Assembly: GCA_002786025.1 (NCBI GenBank)
Contig: NHNW01000039.1
Coordinates: 124,001-188,000, forward strand
Source: Zasmidium citrigriseum
Lineage: Eukaryota; Ascomycota; Dothideomycetes; Mycosphaerellales; Mycosphaerellaceae
Reading direction: 5' to 3'
DNA: 64,000 nucleotides
The position numbers were made by a program, and so were the translations under genes. This document shows, one piece after another, positions 11,488-23,500 of this stretch. The notes beneath the pieces were generated by a model. It did no database searches. It worked only from the letters and a program-made list of their open reading frames with translations, and had not been told where the DNA came from. The number at the start of each line of letters is the position of its first letter. Positions within the stretch are counted from its first letter, which is position 1.

Positions 11488-11979
11488 ATGCCCGTCGACT
11501 ACACCCCCGAAGAAATCGCCAAAGCCCACTCAATCCTCTACAACGAAGGCATTAAAATGCGTTACCAAGTCGCAGGAAAAGAATACGTTGACGCCGCCTT
11601 GAAAAATGCAAACAATCCCTTCGCAACCGCGATGCAAGAGTACGTCTCAGAATCCTGCTGGGGCTCCATCTGGACCCGTCCCGGCCTCCCCCTCAAAGTC
11701 CGCTCCTTCCTCAACATCGCCATGCTCTGCAACCAAAATCGCGGGACGGAATTGGCGACACACGTCAAAGGGGCTTTGAACAATGGTGCCACGGAGGAAG
11801 AGATTCGAGAGGTGATTCTCCAGGCGAGTTGTTATTGTGGGATGCCGGCGGGGATTGAGGGGTTTCGGGTCGCGTGGAAGGCGGTGCAGGAGTGGAAGGA
11901 GATGAAGAAGAGGGAGGGGACGCATGCGGAGGAGGAGCATGTGGATGTTGGGGTTGCGGATCGGATGAAGGAGGAGTAG
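11488..11979 (+). CDS. Carboxymuconolactone decarboxylase family protein
   Basis: This is a single-exon 163-aa protein of the CMD/AhpD-like fold, related to gamma-carboxymuconolactone decarboxylase of the beta-ketoadipate pathway. The family hallmarks are the LNIAMLC helix (about residues 70-80), the ELATH segment, and the helix with CYCGMPAGI near residues 112-121. The short acidic C-terminal tail is not part of the fold. Length matches single-domain fungal members. It is divergent from the MBL-fold lactonase-like gene with only ~430 bp between them, so a shared promoter is possible. Many fungal CMD-fold proteins are not true decarboxylases, so the reaction is uncertain. Codons are C-ending in the first half and G/T-ending in the second. 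Confidence 0.88.
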   Translation: MPVDYTPEEIAKAHSILYNEGIKMRYQVAGKEYVDAALKNANNPFATAMQEYVSESCWGSIWTRPGLPLKVRSFLNIAMLCNQNRGTELATHVKGALNNGATEEEIREVILQASCYCGMPAGIEGFRVAWKAVQEWKEMKKREGTHAEEEHVDVGVADRMKEE

Positions 11980-12211
11980 GGCGGATGGATGGAGGATGTG
12001 CTTGTTGGTGGGTTGTTAGTCGTGAATTGAATGCTACGTACCTATCTTTTTCTGCGTGAGGATGCTCGTTGATGGACGATGCGTACGTTAGAGAACTCCG
12101 ATCCTGCCTGTCCATTCGTTCGTATCCATATCCATGCCGTGAGCGCCGGGCTCCAGTGATGGAGCGTGAAGTATACATCGCGGTGTCGCTGATGCCTTAT
12201 CCATCCATCAT

Positions 12212-13201
12212 CTACTGTCCATCCCTCGCCTTCCTATACTCCGTCTCCTGCTCCAACTGAATCTCCTCCACATTCTTAGCAACATCCTCCAGAATCTCCG
12301 CCGCGCGCTGATGATACTCAGCCTGCGCCTTGACCAGCTCCACAAGGTTCCTAAGCGGCTCGGGAGTATCCAAGACATTCCTCATAATGCTCGTAGCCTC
12401 ATCCACCTTCTCAACAAACTGATCTTCAGCCTGCTCAATCGCATGACGCTGCTGCTCGGTGTACGACTCTTCATGCTTGCCGCCGGCGGACGCGCGCGAC
12501 TTGACCGCGTCGAGGTTCAGGCGGGCATTCTGCACCGCGGCCCTGGCCTTGTCGGCGGCTTTGATGGATTGGTTGAGGGTGGTGCTCCAGCCGGCCAGGA
12601 ACTTGCCCTGGATCTTCTCGTCCTGGTCCAGACGGGCCTCGCCGACTTTCTCTTCTGCGATGGCGAACTTCTCGAGGCCTTGGGCGAGCGGGTCGGGCTC
12701 GGTGGAGCCTTGAGGGGTCGCGGTCGCGATGGTCTGAGAGCCGGCCAGACAGGCGCGGGCGATGGCGTGGGAGAAGGTCTTGGGCTGCGGCTTGGCGGAG
12801 GGAGGAGCTGTGAAGGCTGCCTGGGCTTCGCTGGCGGAGGAGGCCTTGGACAGGAGATTTACCTGTAGAAGCATCATCTCAGCATGTCATCCCAAATAAA
12901 TCCCTCCACTATATTGATATTATACCTTATCGCTAATACTCCTTCCCAAATCCTGAAAGCTCTCCCTGATATTGGGCGGGTAATCGTAAGCCTCATTGGC
13001 ATACTGGCTCGTCGCAGCCAGCAGCTTCTGGTGCGTCTGCTTCAAAGCATCGATCCGCGTCTCGAGCTCGACGTAGTCGTGCGGCAGTTCCGTCTTCTCG
13101 CCGGCATTTCCCGTCTGCTCCTTGAACCATTGCTGGCTGCGGGTCGCAAAGGGCGTGACGGACGAGGAGACGGTTTTGGTGAAGGCCTTCCACTGGTCCA
13201 T
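12212..13201 (-). CDS. Gvp36-like BAR-domain protein
   Basis: This is a 308-aa BAR-domain protein like yeast Gvp36, a Golgi/endosome-associated membrane-curvature protein. Two exons of 276 nt (12926-13201) and 651 nt (12212-12862) join in phase 0. The N-terminus has the family block MDQWKAFTKTVSSSV followed by TPFATRSQQW. The remainder is nearly all heptad-patterned helix with a basic concave face, including LAGWSTTLNQSIKAA. The open frame extends to 13285 but that start is GTG. The ATG at 13201 coincides with the conserved family start. A CACGTG E-box lies 237 bp upstream. The function is inferred from family only. Confidence 0.88.
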
Positions 13202-13437
13202 GCTGAATGCGTTTTGTGTACTGTTGTTGGTTGGGGTTGTATGAGGTTGGGAAAGCGCTTCGGCTTCTGCTTGTTGTGCCGCCACGGTGAAGATAAGGGG
13301 ATTGGAGTGAGGAATGCGATCGGGGGAGGAGTGGTTGTTGGTGTTTCGGGTTCAACGATTTGTCTTTCAACGGCGCCGACTGGACTGAAGCCTGCTGTGC
13401 CAGCTCGAGTGGCTGAGATCGAGGCACAGCCCCACAG

Positions 13438-13443
13438 CACGTG
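13438..13443. promoter_or_regulatory. CACGTG E-box upstream of the BAR gene
   Basis: On the minus strand the context is GTCACGTG, matching the core bound by Cbf1-type bHLH factors. It sits 237 bp before the Gvp36-like start. A 6-bp match can occur by chance. Confidence 0.25.
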
Positions 13444-13548
13444 ACCGAGCAAACACAGAGACTGGCATGTGATCGGGATTTCTTCAATTCTACATCAACA
13501 TCTCGAATCTCTCCTCATACCATCATCGCTATCACAATTGAATATCTC

Positions 13549-14955
13549 TCAATGGTCATACAAACTCTTAATCTTCCTCCCCCCATTCGGCAACTTACAT
13601 CTCAACACTGCCCCCGGATACGTCCTCGAATCTACCCCGTCGTTCCAATCTGGCTGATAGGGCAGCTGATTGATGTTCATATAGATGTAACCTGAAAGCA
13701 AAGTCAGTCAGCCTTCGAGAACAACAAGACGATACCCCGTCACAACTCACCGTCTGCACCAACACTCGCCCCATCCGGCCAAATTATCCTCGGATCCCTC
13801 ACAAACCCCTTCGTCAATCCATCACTTGGATCAAAATAATAAATCGCATTATGCGTCGGCATAAGCTGATACACCATCCCATTATCATCACCTTCAAACC
13901 CGTTCGCATTCCCGCCTCTTTGGCCATGATTCGAGACATTCGCATGCGCGAAAACTTCCACCAGCGGGTCTTCGGTTGCGTTGGCGCGAAGGTTGGCTGT
14001 TGGCACGCTCCAGAGATAGTTTGTCGAGAGCGGGGAGTAGTACATCCTCTCCCCATCAGCGGACAGCTGTATCCCATCGAGACCCTCAAGTTGCCAGCCG
14101 ACAGGCTGGCCTTTTTGCCGGAGGTAGAAAGGATGGCCTTGATAAGAAGGTACATCGTTCTCCCCTCGCAGGACGGAGCGGTCTTCATCAAGTCTTCGCC
14201 AGGACTCTCCAGTCCCAAGGTCAACCATAATAAACCCCGGCCGTCCTTCATTGGAGCTGTCGACGAGGTACGCAATACCTCTACCCGAAGTCCCCGAGAG
14301 CTTGGGATTGAAATCGAAGCGCAGGTCATTCAGATAACTGTCCGGATAATGCACATCCGGTGGAAAAGTGTAGGTTTGATACACAGTGTCGTTCGCAAGA
14401 CTAATCGCCACTAACTTAGGACCACCCGGCTGGGCATACGGCATCGAAGGTTCACCCTTCGCATTATGCACCGTCGGGCGGCCGGTGTCCAGGACCCAGA
14501 GCGTTTCGGGGCGAGAGGAGGTTTTGGAGGTTATGTAGACGGCCTGGACGGAGATGAAGGCTGTTGCATTGCCGGAGCCGAAGGGGATGCCGTTCCAAGT
14601 CGTGTTCAGCTGGTTCGGAGGCAAGTTCAATCCAGCGGAAGGATATGGTTTCTCGGCCGTCTTGTTTACGATGACTCCAAGAGTGTATTCATAGTCGCCA
14701 CGAGTGTAGGTGGCGAAGATGCGGCTGTCGGAGGCGACGGCGATGCCTATGGGCCATTGATCGTAGTCTGAGGCAATGTTAGTGAGGAGACATCTGGAGA
14801 CAAGGTGAAGTAGACGTACAGTAATGTACTTCCTCGATCTCAGGCCCGTAGGTGCCATTGTCAACCCTCAAGATCGTCTGCGAGTGGTTTTGATATGTGA
14901 CTTGTGCAAGTGCACTCCCTGCCAGTAGCAGAGCTGACAACGTGAAAGACAACAT
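13549..14955 (-). CDS. Secreted Yellow/major-royal-jelly-like protein
   Basis: This is a 431-aa secreted beta-propeller of the Yellow/MRJP family, which is scattered across fungi, bacteria and insects with no single known activity. Three exons (14820-14955, 13751-14767, 13549-13691) sum to 1296 nt. A signal peptide MLSFTLSALLLAGSALA is encoded by exon 1, which the open frame alone misses. Family features are DQWPIGIAV, the LWVLDTGR motif, YLNDLRFD, and the C-terminal WPDGASVGADGYIY spanning the last junction. Several N-glycosylation sites are present. It is tandem with the downstream BAR gene and upstream cutinase, all on the minus strand. In fungi such proteins may bind or modify small aromatics, but this is inference. 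Confidence 0.92.
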
Positions 14956-15271
14956 CCTACCTAATTGATAGACAGGACTTCAAAACAAAAGAGGTTGATG
15001 GGAGAGATTTCGAGAGGCTCAAGTACGCGTCCTCATCCGTCCTTCGTCATCGTGCAACTAAATGCAGTGTCCCTTACATGACCGGCTAAACGGCAGAAGT
15101 GTTTAGATGATTTGGAACGAAGTGTGTTTTTGATGAGGGGAGATGTTGAGGTCATCAGTAAACCGTTTGTGACGTCGTCAATTCGTGGAGAAGCGCGGTT
15201 CGCCTTGCGTTCATAGCGTTTCTTCCACGTGCAAAGCCAAGATCTCTTCCCAAATCGTCACCGTTCGTTCT
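14956..15271. promoter_or_regulatory. Promoter of the Yellow-like gene
   Basis: This 316-bp stretch separates the cutinase stop from the Yellow-like start. It contains TGACGTCGTCA at 15170-15180, an inverted TGAC/GTCA pair resembling a bZIP (ATF/CREB) site. No gene is seen. Confidence 0.35.
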
Positions 15272-16114
15272 CTACACAAGCGGCAGCAAGAAGTTGACAG
15301 CATCCTGCTTGTACGTATTCACAGCACTCTGATGAATGTTCACTGCAGCATCTCCAAACCCACCCGTGGCACAAAACTCGTCCCCAGCTTGGCAGTAATT
15401 CCGAAGACGATTGCTGTACGTCGTACTGAAGTAGTTGTAGCTGATGGGTCCTCTCGCGAAGAGTCCGGACGTGGTGGAGTTGCCTCCATCGATTGGGTAG
15501 TTAGCCACGAAGGATGGGCTGGCGAAGAAGGCTCCGCCGGTGACTTTGCGAATCAGTCAGGAAGGGCAACGGTTTGGATGTGAGTAGAATGGAAAGACCT
15601 ACTGTACTGCTTGTACGCATCAAGTGTCGGATAACCTTGCCCACCGATCAGGACAGAGGTCATGACTTGTCCGCCTTGCGAGTATCCCAGCAGGATAACC
15701 CTAGGATTGACGGTCGACTTGCAGCGATCGACGTATTCCTTAATAATGCTCTGGCCTTGTTTGATGCCATAGTTGATGCTCAGCTACATCAACAGGTCAG
15801 CCCCTTATCCCATCATCTTCCACAGGCATACGTACGAAGTATCCTGCGCCCGGGCTCGCAGCATATGGAAGTGACCTGCAGTACCCTCCAGCCTTGTTGA
15901 CCGAAGCCGTGGCCACGTCCTGTTGGCCTTGCTGATCGGTGTAGTTCGGACCATTCTGAAAGGGTTGCAGCGAGTTGTTGTCGGTGCCACGAGCAGACAG
16001 CACAAAGACACCACTCGTGCATGGGGTGCCTGCGGTGTCCGCTCCAGGGCAGTCAACGGCAACGGCACCCAAAGCCGAGACGGCAAGAATTGACAGGTAT
16101 CGAGCGAACAGCAT
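15272..16114 (-). CDS. Secreted cutinase-family serine esterase
   Basis: This is a 243-aa alpha/beta hydrolase of the cutinase / acetylxylan esterase family, secreted to attack cutin or acetylated hemicellulose. Three exons (15836-16114, 15603-15783, 15272-15543) total 732 nt. The middle exon is essential because it carries the nucleophile Ser128 in GYSQGG. Exon 3 supplies the Asp in the CQAGDEFC loop and the His in the NIHQS context, completing the catalytic triad. A signal peptide of about 19 residues ends near AVA, and Cys residues flank the domain as expected for the family disulfides. Whether it prefers cutin or xylan acetyl groups cannot be told. Confidence 0.92.
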
Positions 16115-16981
16115 CTTTTGAAAGCTTCTGAGAGGCCTTGTTGCGATTTTCGCTTCTGGGAGTTTCTCTCGACTTTATACCTTTCCTGTGGATGGTGTCT
16201 GCCCTAGGAAGTAGTTGCGCCCTTTCATCAGAACGAGTCTAGGTCTACGGTGGCTTGCTGATCCAACAACACGGTGCTGTACTCAGTATAAGCTGTCGCG
16301 AAAAGCGCGAAGATGGCTTGCGGTATTATAGGGATTGGGCGTGGTTTTGACGCGAGGTGATGATCTATCGCTGAACTTATATCTCCAGCGATGGCCGTAT
16401 TCAGAATGCCGCCGACTGCGCCAAAAGTAAGATCGGTTTGACTTGGTGAGAGGGCTTTGCCAGTTTACAAGAGTCCGCGATTGGTGTTGTGTGCCCTAAG
16501 ATCCAAGTTGACCTGGAGAGAGCCTTCGAGAGCCTCTGAGCCGGCCTGTGAGCTCCCGCAAATCGCTATGATTCGGCGAGTACGGCTCAATTCGCGTATG
16601 CTGCATGCTTTCAATCTTCACGTCGGTGTCATATTCTGCGCCATTTTGATCAGCCTTTAATTCACCGGCACTCGACTACCATCATCCGCCCTCCCCAAGC
16701 CATCCACTCCCACTACCGTGAAAGGTCAGCAGCCCGCCAAGCCATCTCCCACGAGCCTCAACAGGCAAATGCTCGCAAGTCTCGTACCAGAGCGTGTCTC
16801 CGGCCATTCGTTCAATGGCAGATCGATGTCGTGGGTGAGATGGAAGTCGAGCAAGGATGAAGCAGGCAATGTCGTCCCCAAAGTCTTGGCCGACATCGGC
16901 GAAGCACGGAAAGACCACCCAGCTAAATTTGACGACATCTGATCAGCAACACACATCAACCACTGAAGCGATTGAGAGAAG
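16115..16981. other. Intergenic: divergent promoters of cutinase and LEU2
   Basis: Short frames at 16457-16660 and 16718-16942 lack motifs, and the latter starts at GTG. The region must hold divergent promoters. I looked for a Leu3 CCGG-N4-CCGG type site and did not see one. Confidence 0.45.
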
Positions 16982-18289
16982 ATGCCGACTTATGATATTG
17001 TTGTCTTTGGCGGTGAGTATTTGAAGAGAGGGAGTTGATGGGGGTTTGGCTGACTATTGGGAAGGTGACCACTGCGGTCCTGAGGTCACTGCTGAGGCAT
17101 TGAAGGTGAGATCTTGAATACCGAAACATATTGTGAATTGATGACTGATGTGAAGAATACAGATCCTCGAAGTGATCAACAAAAGCAATGTCGACGTCAA
17201 CTTCAAAATCAACCAACAACTCCTCGGCGGCGTAAGTCCCATCCCCTCTCCCACCTCCCCATCTAACCCCACCAGGCCTCCATCGACGCCACCGGCGAAC
17301 CCCTAACAACCACCGCCCTCGAAGCCGCCAAAGCCGCCGACGCCGTAATCCTCGGCGCGATCGGCGGTCCCAAATGGGGCACAGGAAAAGTCCGCCCGGA
17401 GCAAGGAATCCTCAAACTGCGCAAAGAAATGGGCACGTACGGCAATCTACGCCCGTGCTTCTTCGCCTCCGACTCTTTGGTCGACACCTCGCCCCTCAAA
17501 GCCGAAGTCTGCCGGGGTGTGAACTTCAACATCGTGCGTGAGCTGACCGGAGGCATTTACTTCGGCGATCGAAAGGAGGATGATGGCTCGGGGTTTGCCC
17601 TCGACACGGAGCCGTACTCTCGCGCGGAGATTGAGCGGGTCACGCGTCTGGCGGCGTATCTTGCTCTGGCGGAGGATCCTCCTGCGCCGGTTTGGTCGCT
17701 TGATAAGGCGAATGTTATGGCGACGAGTCGCTTGTGGCGGAAGACGGTGACGGAGGTTATGGAGAAGGAGTTTCCGCAGTTGAAGCTGGGGCATCATTTG
17801 ATTGATTCGGCGGCTATGTTGATGGTGAAGAATCCGAGGGCTTTGAATGGAGTTATTGTTACCAGCAACTTGTTTGGTGATATCATCTCTGATGAGGCGT
17901 CTGTCATTCCTGGCTCGTTGGGTCTTCTCCCGAGCGCTAGCTTGACCGCCTCGCCGGATGGCAAGAGCAAGTGCAACGGTATTTATGAGCCTATTCACGG
18001 TAAGCACTACCCATTCTCGGCCTGTCTAAGCCCTTACTGATGAAATATGACAGGTTCCGCCCCGGACATCAGCGGCCAAGGCATCGTCAACCCTGTCGCC
18101 ATGCTCCTCTCCATCGGCATGATGCTCAAGTACTCCCTCCAGCAGCCTGAACTGTCCAAGAAGGTCGACGAGGCCGTTCGGAACGTCATCGAGAAGGGCA
18201 TCAAGACCAAGGACATCGGTGGCTCGGCCAAGACGAGCGAAGTCGGTGATGCCGTAGCAAAGGAGCTCGAGGCCATTCTCTCAAAGTGA
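16982..18289 (+). CDS. LEU2: 3-isopropylmalate dehydrogenase
   Basis: This enzyme oxidatively decarboxylates 3-isopropylmalate with NAD in leucine biosynthesis; it is 366 aa, cytosolic, and acts as a dimer. Five exons (16982-17012, 17065-17105, 17163-17231, 17276-17999, 18054-18289) sum to 1101 nt. The N-terminus has [15 protein letters not shown], and GAIGGPKWG follows at the substrate loop. The NAD/metal signature includes [12 protein letters not shown], and [14 protein letters not shown] spans the last junction. Intron 3 is only 44 nt, near the lower limit for fungal introns, and is almost all pyrimidine. Gene length is normal. It is convergent with the methyltransferase gene. Confidence 0.96.
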
Positions 18290-18564
18290 GCTTCGAGATA
18301 CCTGGCGAACGGCGCGGTATAGACAAAAGGAGAGGTCAGAAATCGGCGAATGTCGATTAGATACTCAAAAAAGTGATTTCAAGTCTGCTACTGTTCGCCC
18401 GTCCAATTGGCTTTTTAACCATAGCATCAACAGCACCTTAACTCCACACGCCATGCTACATAACCAGATCTCACGCTTTTACCTCTTCCAGCTCATATAT
18501 AAGGTTGACAGTCCCGTACATTAAGTGACAAATCCACCAGGCATATACAAACCCCACATCCCCA

Positions 18565-19645
18565 CTACAGCATAGGTTTCCTGCCGTACACATAATGAAA
18601 CACGGTCAACAAGTGTATCTTCGGATTCATAAACTCATTCCGGACCCCAGCCATCAAAACGTGCGCCTCCTCTACACTCCAGCCAAGAACACGAGTCAGA
18701 GGTGCGAGGGTAAAAGCCTCAACGCAGGCGGTCATATGTTCACGCTGATATCGACCGACCTCTTTGAGCTTCTTGTTCTTCGCCCATGGGCCGATGGGGA
18801 TCTTGACGATGTCGTCCCTCACGTCTTCGAAGCCGGCCTCTTCGATCCATTGTTTCTGGTTCTGGGCGACGTTCATGCGCTTTCCGAAGCGTGAAGAAGC
18901 TTCGTCAATGAGCTCCTGCCATTGTTTGACGTTTGGAGCTTTCGTCAATTCTGGGTCGTCTTCCGAGGAAATCCATGCTTCGTACTCTTGCATCTCGACC
19001 CATCCGCCCGGCTTCAGGTTCTCCTTAATCCGGCTATACAAGAGCGGCCAGTCACCGACACTACCTCCCATTCCCCGACCATGGATATAATCAAATGCCT
19101 CGTGAGGCGCCCACGTCCAGTCGGATTCGATGTCGTCGACGTAGAATTTGAGGTTCGGGGGCAACCACTCAGGTTGGATAGGACTCAGGTCGGAGCCGAT
19201 TACGTCGCAGCCTGGTCGTTCGTCGGCGAAGTCTATCGCCCAGATACCGGTTCCTGTGCCGAAGTCTAGGGCTCGTTTGATGTCTGGCGTGAGAGGTGCC
19301 CGGTGTAATGCTCCATTTAAGCCCAAGCGGAAGATGTGATGATGTAAATCGAGGCGATCCTGTTCCTGAGCATCATTGGGCATCAAGTAGGCGCCTTCTC
19401 GGTAGGCATGATATCGCCTGCCGTTCTCATATCTGTAGCCGTAGATGGACGAAGCGAGCGATGTGCTTTCGATGGAATCGATGTCCGAACCAAGGCCGCT
19501 GTCGCCAGATAGTGTCTAGACAAGACTGTCAGCTCGCAAGTCTTCTCTCCGGCGATATGTAACCACGCACTTCGCTATCGACCTCTACATCCGTGTTGTT
19601 CGCATTCAGCATAGGCTGCTGGGGCGGCGCTCCCGTGTCGGCCAT
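18565..19645 (-). CDS. LaeA-like SAM-dependent methyltransferase
   Basis: This is a 341-aa class I methyltransferase of the fungal LaeA/TAM group. Exon 1 (19571-19645) joins exon 2 (18565-19515) across a 55-nt intron with a GTGCGT donor, totalling 1026 nt. Exon 1 encodes an acidic, disordered N-terminus starting at an ATG in the GCCATTT complement. Motif I is DFGTGTGIWAIDFADE; a later acidic GSDLSPIQPEW and the LKPGGWVEMQE strand complete the Rossmann core. A YENGRRYHAYREGAY block before the core is typical of this group. Many paralogues exist per fungal genome, so it should not be called LaeA itself. Substrate is unknown. Confidence 0.9.
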
Positions 19646-20503
19646 TTGGTACAAGCGTATTATGAGGGAGAAAAGTTTGGACAGAGAAGGCTAGGGCGAT
19701 GAAAAGGCTGGTGAAACATTGCTCGAGACCGGCACCGAGAGGTCATGCAGCTTTCCAGACGTCCGACTGGATTTGTGTGTGTGTGAACCACAGCGTCGGT
19801 ATCCAGCTGAAGTCCAGGCCCAGATGCGAGGCCAAGGGCGATGACGACGGGCGCTCGAGCACGAACGGGTCGCTTAATGGCCTGGTTTGATTATGTAAGG
19901 CGTTGTCAATAAGCGCTTCATTTCGATTACCGGTCTGCCATCCCCCCTGCCTGGCCGAATGCGGGGCCCCGACTAGCACTGTCCGAGCTGACATTACACA
20001 AACATCGTGACTCCATCTCTCAGATTGTCTTTTAATGGCGTTCTGTCTTGCAAGATGATACTCTTGCACCCAGCTTTCACAATACAAAGTGTCCTCTCCT
20101 CGTACCCCGCTCTCGACGAGAATATCACGCGCCAAGTACGGTGGCCGCACCTCGACTGCTCAAACCACACGCGATGTACTGGAGTGCGGACGGGACTAAA
20201 GTTGCCATTTTCTCACCATTGCGATCTTCAGAGCATATGTCATGCGAACTGCGCGCATTGACTTCCCGCGGGCCTAGCTGTCATACACCTATGGTTTCGT
20301 CGATCTTACGCCCCGGCCGCTCGATCACATGGACGCCCTGATGCAGCCAGATAGGCCCTGGCCCGCCTGCCAATCATGTCTTTGAGCCTCACTAATGCAA
20401 TGGCACCCGGGAGGGAGATGCACGCAATCTGCAACTGCAAGTCACCTTGTGGCACAGTACGGAAATCTCCTTCGGTGTGGCCCAACAACACAGACGCGAC
20501 GAG
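19646..20503. other. Intergenic between divergent methyltransferase and NLR-like genes
   Basis: The minus-strand frame at 19743-20150 starts at GTG and has no motif. The region probably holds two divergent promoters. No repeats or RNA genes are seen. Confidence 0.45.
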
Positions 20504-23500
20504 ATGAGACTTCTCAATGTTAGCACCCTCGAGTTCGCCGAATTCCGCAACGAAGACACGCGCCCTCGATACGTAGTCGCGTCGCATCGCTGGGTCGACG
20601 GCTGCGAGGCCCTCCTCAAAGATGTTCAGACTAGGACGAACAGAGACAGCAGTGGATATCGAAAGATTGAGTCGTTCGCTCAATATGTCCGAGAGAAAGT
20701 ACCATCAATTGAGTGGCTGTGGATAGATACGTGCTGTATCAATCAAGACAGCGCGGCCGAGCTTTCAGAAGCAACTAACTTGATGTTCAAATGGTATCGC
20801 AACGCAGAACTATGCCTTGCGTACCTCAGAGATGTCCATACGACCGACGACAAGCGTAGTTTCGCGCAGAGCGACTGGTTCACAAGAGGCTGGACACTTC
20901 AAGAATTACTGGCGCCTCGCACGGTCGTGTTCTTGTCAAGCACATGGCAAGTCATTGGAAACAAAGGTGCGCTATCGCGAGGATACCGTGCAACGCCAGT
21001 AGGGCCTGGTCTTGAAAGAGAAGTTGCCCTCATAACCGGTGTATCGGAAGACATACTACACGATTATGCGCAAAGCAGCGCACTGGCGGTCGATGAGAAG
21101 TTCCAATGGATGGACGGCAGGCACACTTCGCGAGAAGAAGACATGTCCTACGCACTTTTTGGCATCTTCGGCGTCACTCCAGGGGCCAATTACGGAGAGG
21201 GGAGGGAGGGTGCCAGAAGACGTCTCTCGGCCGCGATACATCAACAAGACGACCAGGCTGCGCAGCTGAAAGCGCAATGGAGTAAAATTGAAGGGTGGCT
21301 CTTGCCGCCTAATCCGTGGACAAATCATGAAATGGCTCGCCGACGGCATGTGGCTCAGACTGGCACCTGGCTGCTTCTTTCAGAGCAATACCAAGCGTGG
21401 AAGACAAACTCAGCTTTCAGTCGTCACCTATGGGTGTATGGCAAAGCAGGCTGCGGGAAGACCATCCTTTGCTCGACGGCCATCGAAGACATTATTGCAT
21501 ACTGCGAAGACAGGTCTGGTGCCGGATGTGCATTCTTCTACTTCTCATTCTCCGATAACCACAAGCAGTCAACAAAGGATCTGCTTCTGTCGTTGGTTGC
21601 GCAACTAGGGAGGCAGGATCCAGGTCTATCAATGCTTCAACAAGCGTATGAGACTCGCAACCCATTCAACAAGCTAGGCCAGGGTGATTTGGAGACTGTA
21701 TTGCTGGCGATATTGTATTCGTATGAGGAAATGTTCCTTTTGATTGATGCACTGGACGAATGCCCCGAAAGTGGCGATGTTCGACAGGAAACGCTAGAGC
21801 TTCTGACAAGACTTTCGCGAAGAGCACCCGGACTTCGGATCCTCTCAACTAGTCGAGAACTGCCCGAGATTCGAGAATCCATGAACGCCTTTGGAGCATC
21901 CTCACTGTCGATTCAAAACGATTCGGTCGATGTCGATATCCAAAGATTTGTGTCCACACAGCTGTGGAGCAACCAGAGGCTATTTTCGCGACTGGATGCC
22001 GCAACGAAGAAGAAGATTGAGGAGACGATATTAACGAAGGCAGATGGCATGTAAGTTGAAACCACATGTCCCATGCGTGAGTGAGCTTACAAAAGTGTTT
22101 GCTCCAGGTTTCGCTGGGCAGACTGTCAATTGCAGGAGCTGAAGAAGCTGAAGTCTTCCAAGCCAAAATTCATCAAAGAGGCCTTGCATTCTCTCCCGGC
22201 GACATTGGATGCGACATATGAGCGCATGCTGACTTCGATTGAGGAAATGTTTAGAGAAGATGCTATGACGCTGCTTCGATGGCTAGTGTATGCGAAGTCG
22301 CCTTTGAGTCTTAAAGAGCTCGTTGATGCCACGATCATTGACACGGACCATGACCGCGTGGAAGTGGAGAATCGCGGGGGACTGGAAGACACACTGGACA
22401 TCCTATCGGGCCTTGTCACCATCCAAGAAGAAGCAATCGATCACAACGTCACGGCATTCAAAGGCCGCGGCTTGGACAGCCCTGCCTCCCTAAACCATGA
22501 GTCAAGGCCCGGCCACGAGCAAACTCGGATACCGAAAGAGCCCAAGGTGAAGCTGGCCCACTTCTCCGTGAAAGAATATCTTGAATCTTCACGGATCCTG
22601 CAGAGCGATGCGAAAGACTTTCATCTTCAAAGCGTTCGGGACCACAAGGTGCTCGCCCAGAGCTGCCTGACATATATCGCCCACTACAGCGGATCTACTT
22701 CAAAACTGTCTGCGGAGCCAGACCTGAAATCGTTCCCCTTGCTCCAATACGCAGCGACGTCTTGGCCGTACCATTCGTCTCTACAGCAGAAAGGAGATGT
22801 TACGCGCGAGCTCTCCCTCCTCAAGCAGACAAGTATCCGGCGTGACTGGCTTCTCATAGGCCAACCTGATCAGTCCTGGAAGACGCCGTTCCACCTGTTG
22901 ACCGATATTGGATCAGGCGCCTACTATGCCAGCTTCCTTGGACTCCACGAGGTAGTGAAGGCTCTTATCAACGAAAGTGCTGATTGGAATACGAAAGGCG
23001 GGTACCATGGCAATGCGTTGCAAGCTGCAGCGTATGAAGGATATGAGAGCATAGTACAGACCCTCCTGGACGCTGGGGCAGATGTTGGCGGTGACATAGG
23101 CGAACATGCAAACGCGCTCCAGGCCGCCTCGTCGGGAGGCTACGATAAGGTTGTGCAGACACTCCTACAGGCCGGCGCCAATGTCAATGCTCGAGGAGGC
23201 TACTATGGATGTGCCCTGCAGGCAGCGGCAGTCGATGGGAGCGAGAAAGTGGTGCGCATGCTACTGGACGCTGGAGCCAACGTCCACGCCCAAGGAGGCC
23301 GCTATGACAACGCACTGCAGGCCGCGTCGATAAGAGGCTACGAACGGGTCGTCAAAATCCTCTTAGAAGCTGGAGCTAACGTTGACATGCAAGGAGGAGA
23401 GTACGGACATCCACTGCAAGCTGCAGCATGCGGTGGGCACGAGAAAGTGGTCAAAATGCTCATAGAAGCTGGCGCTCAAGTCAATGCCTCGGGCGGTGAC

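Noticed and set aside
19743..20150. 135-codon minus-strand frame
   Set aside because: Starts at GTG, not ATG, and has no motif or splice support.
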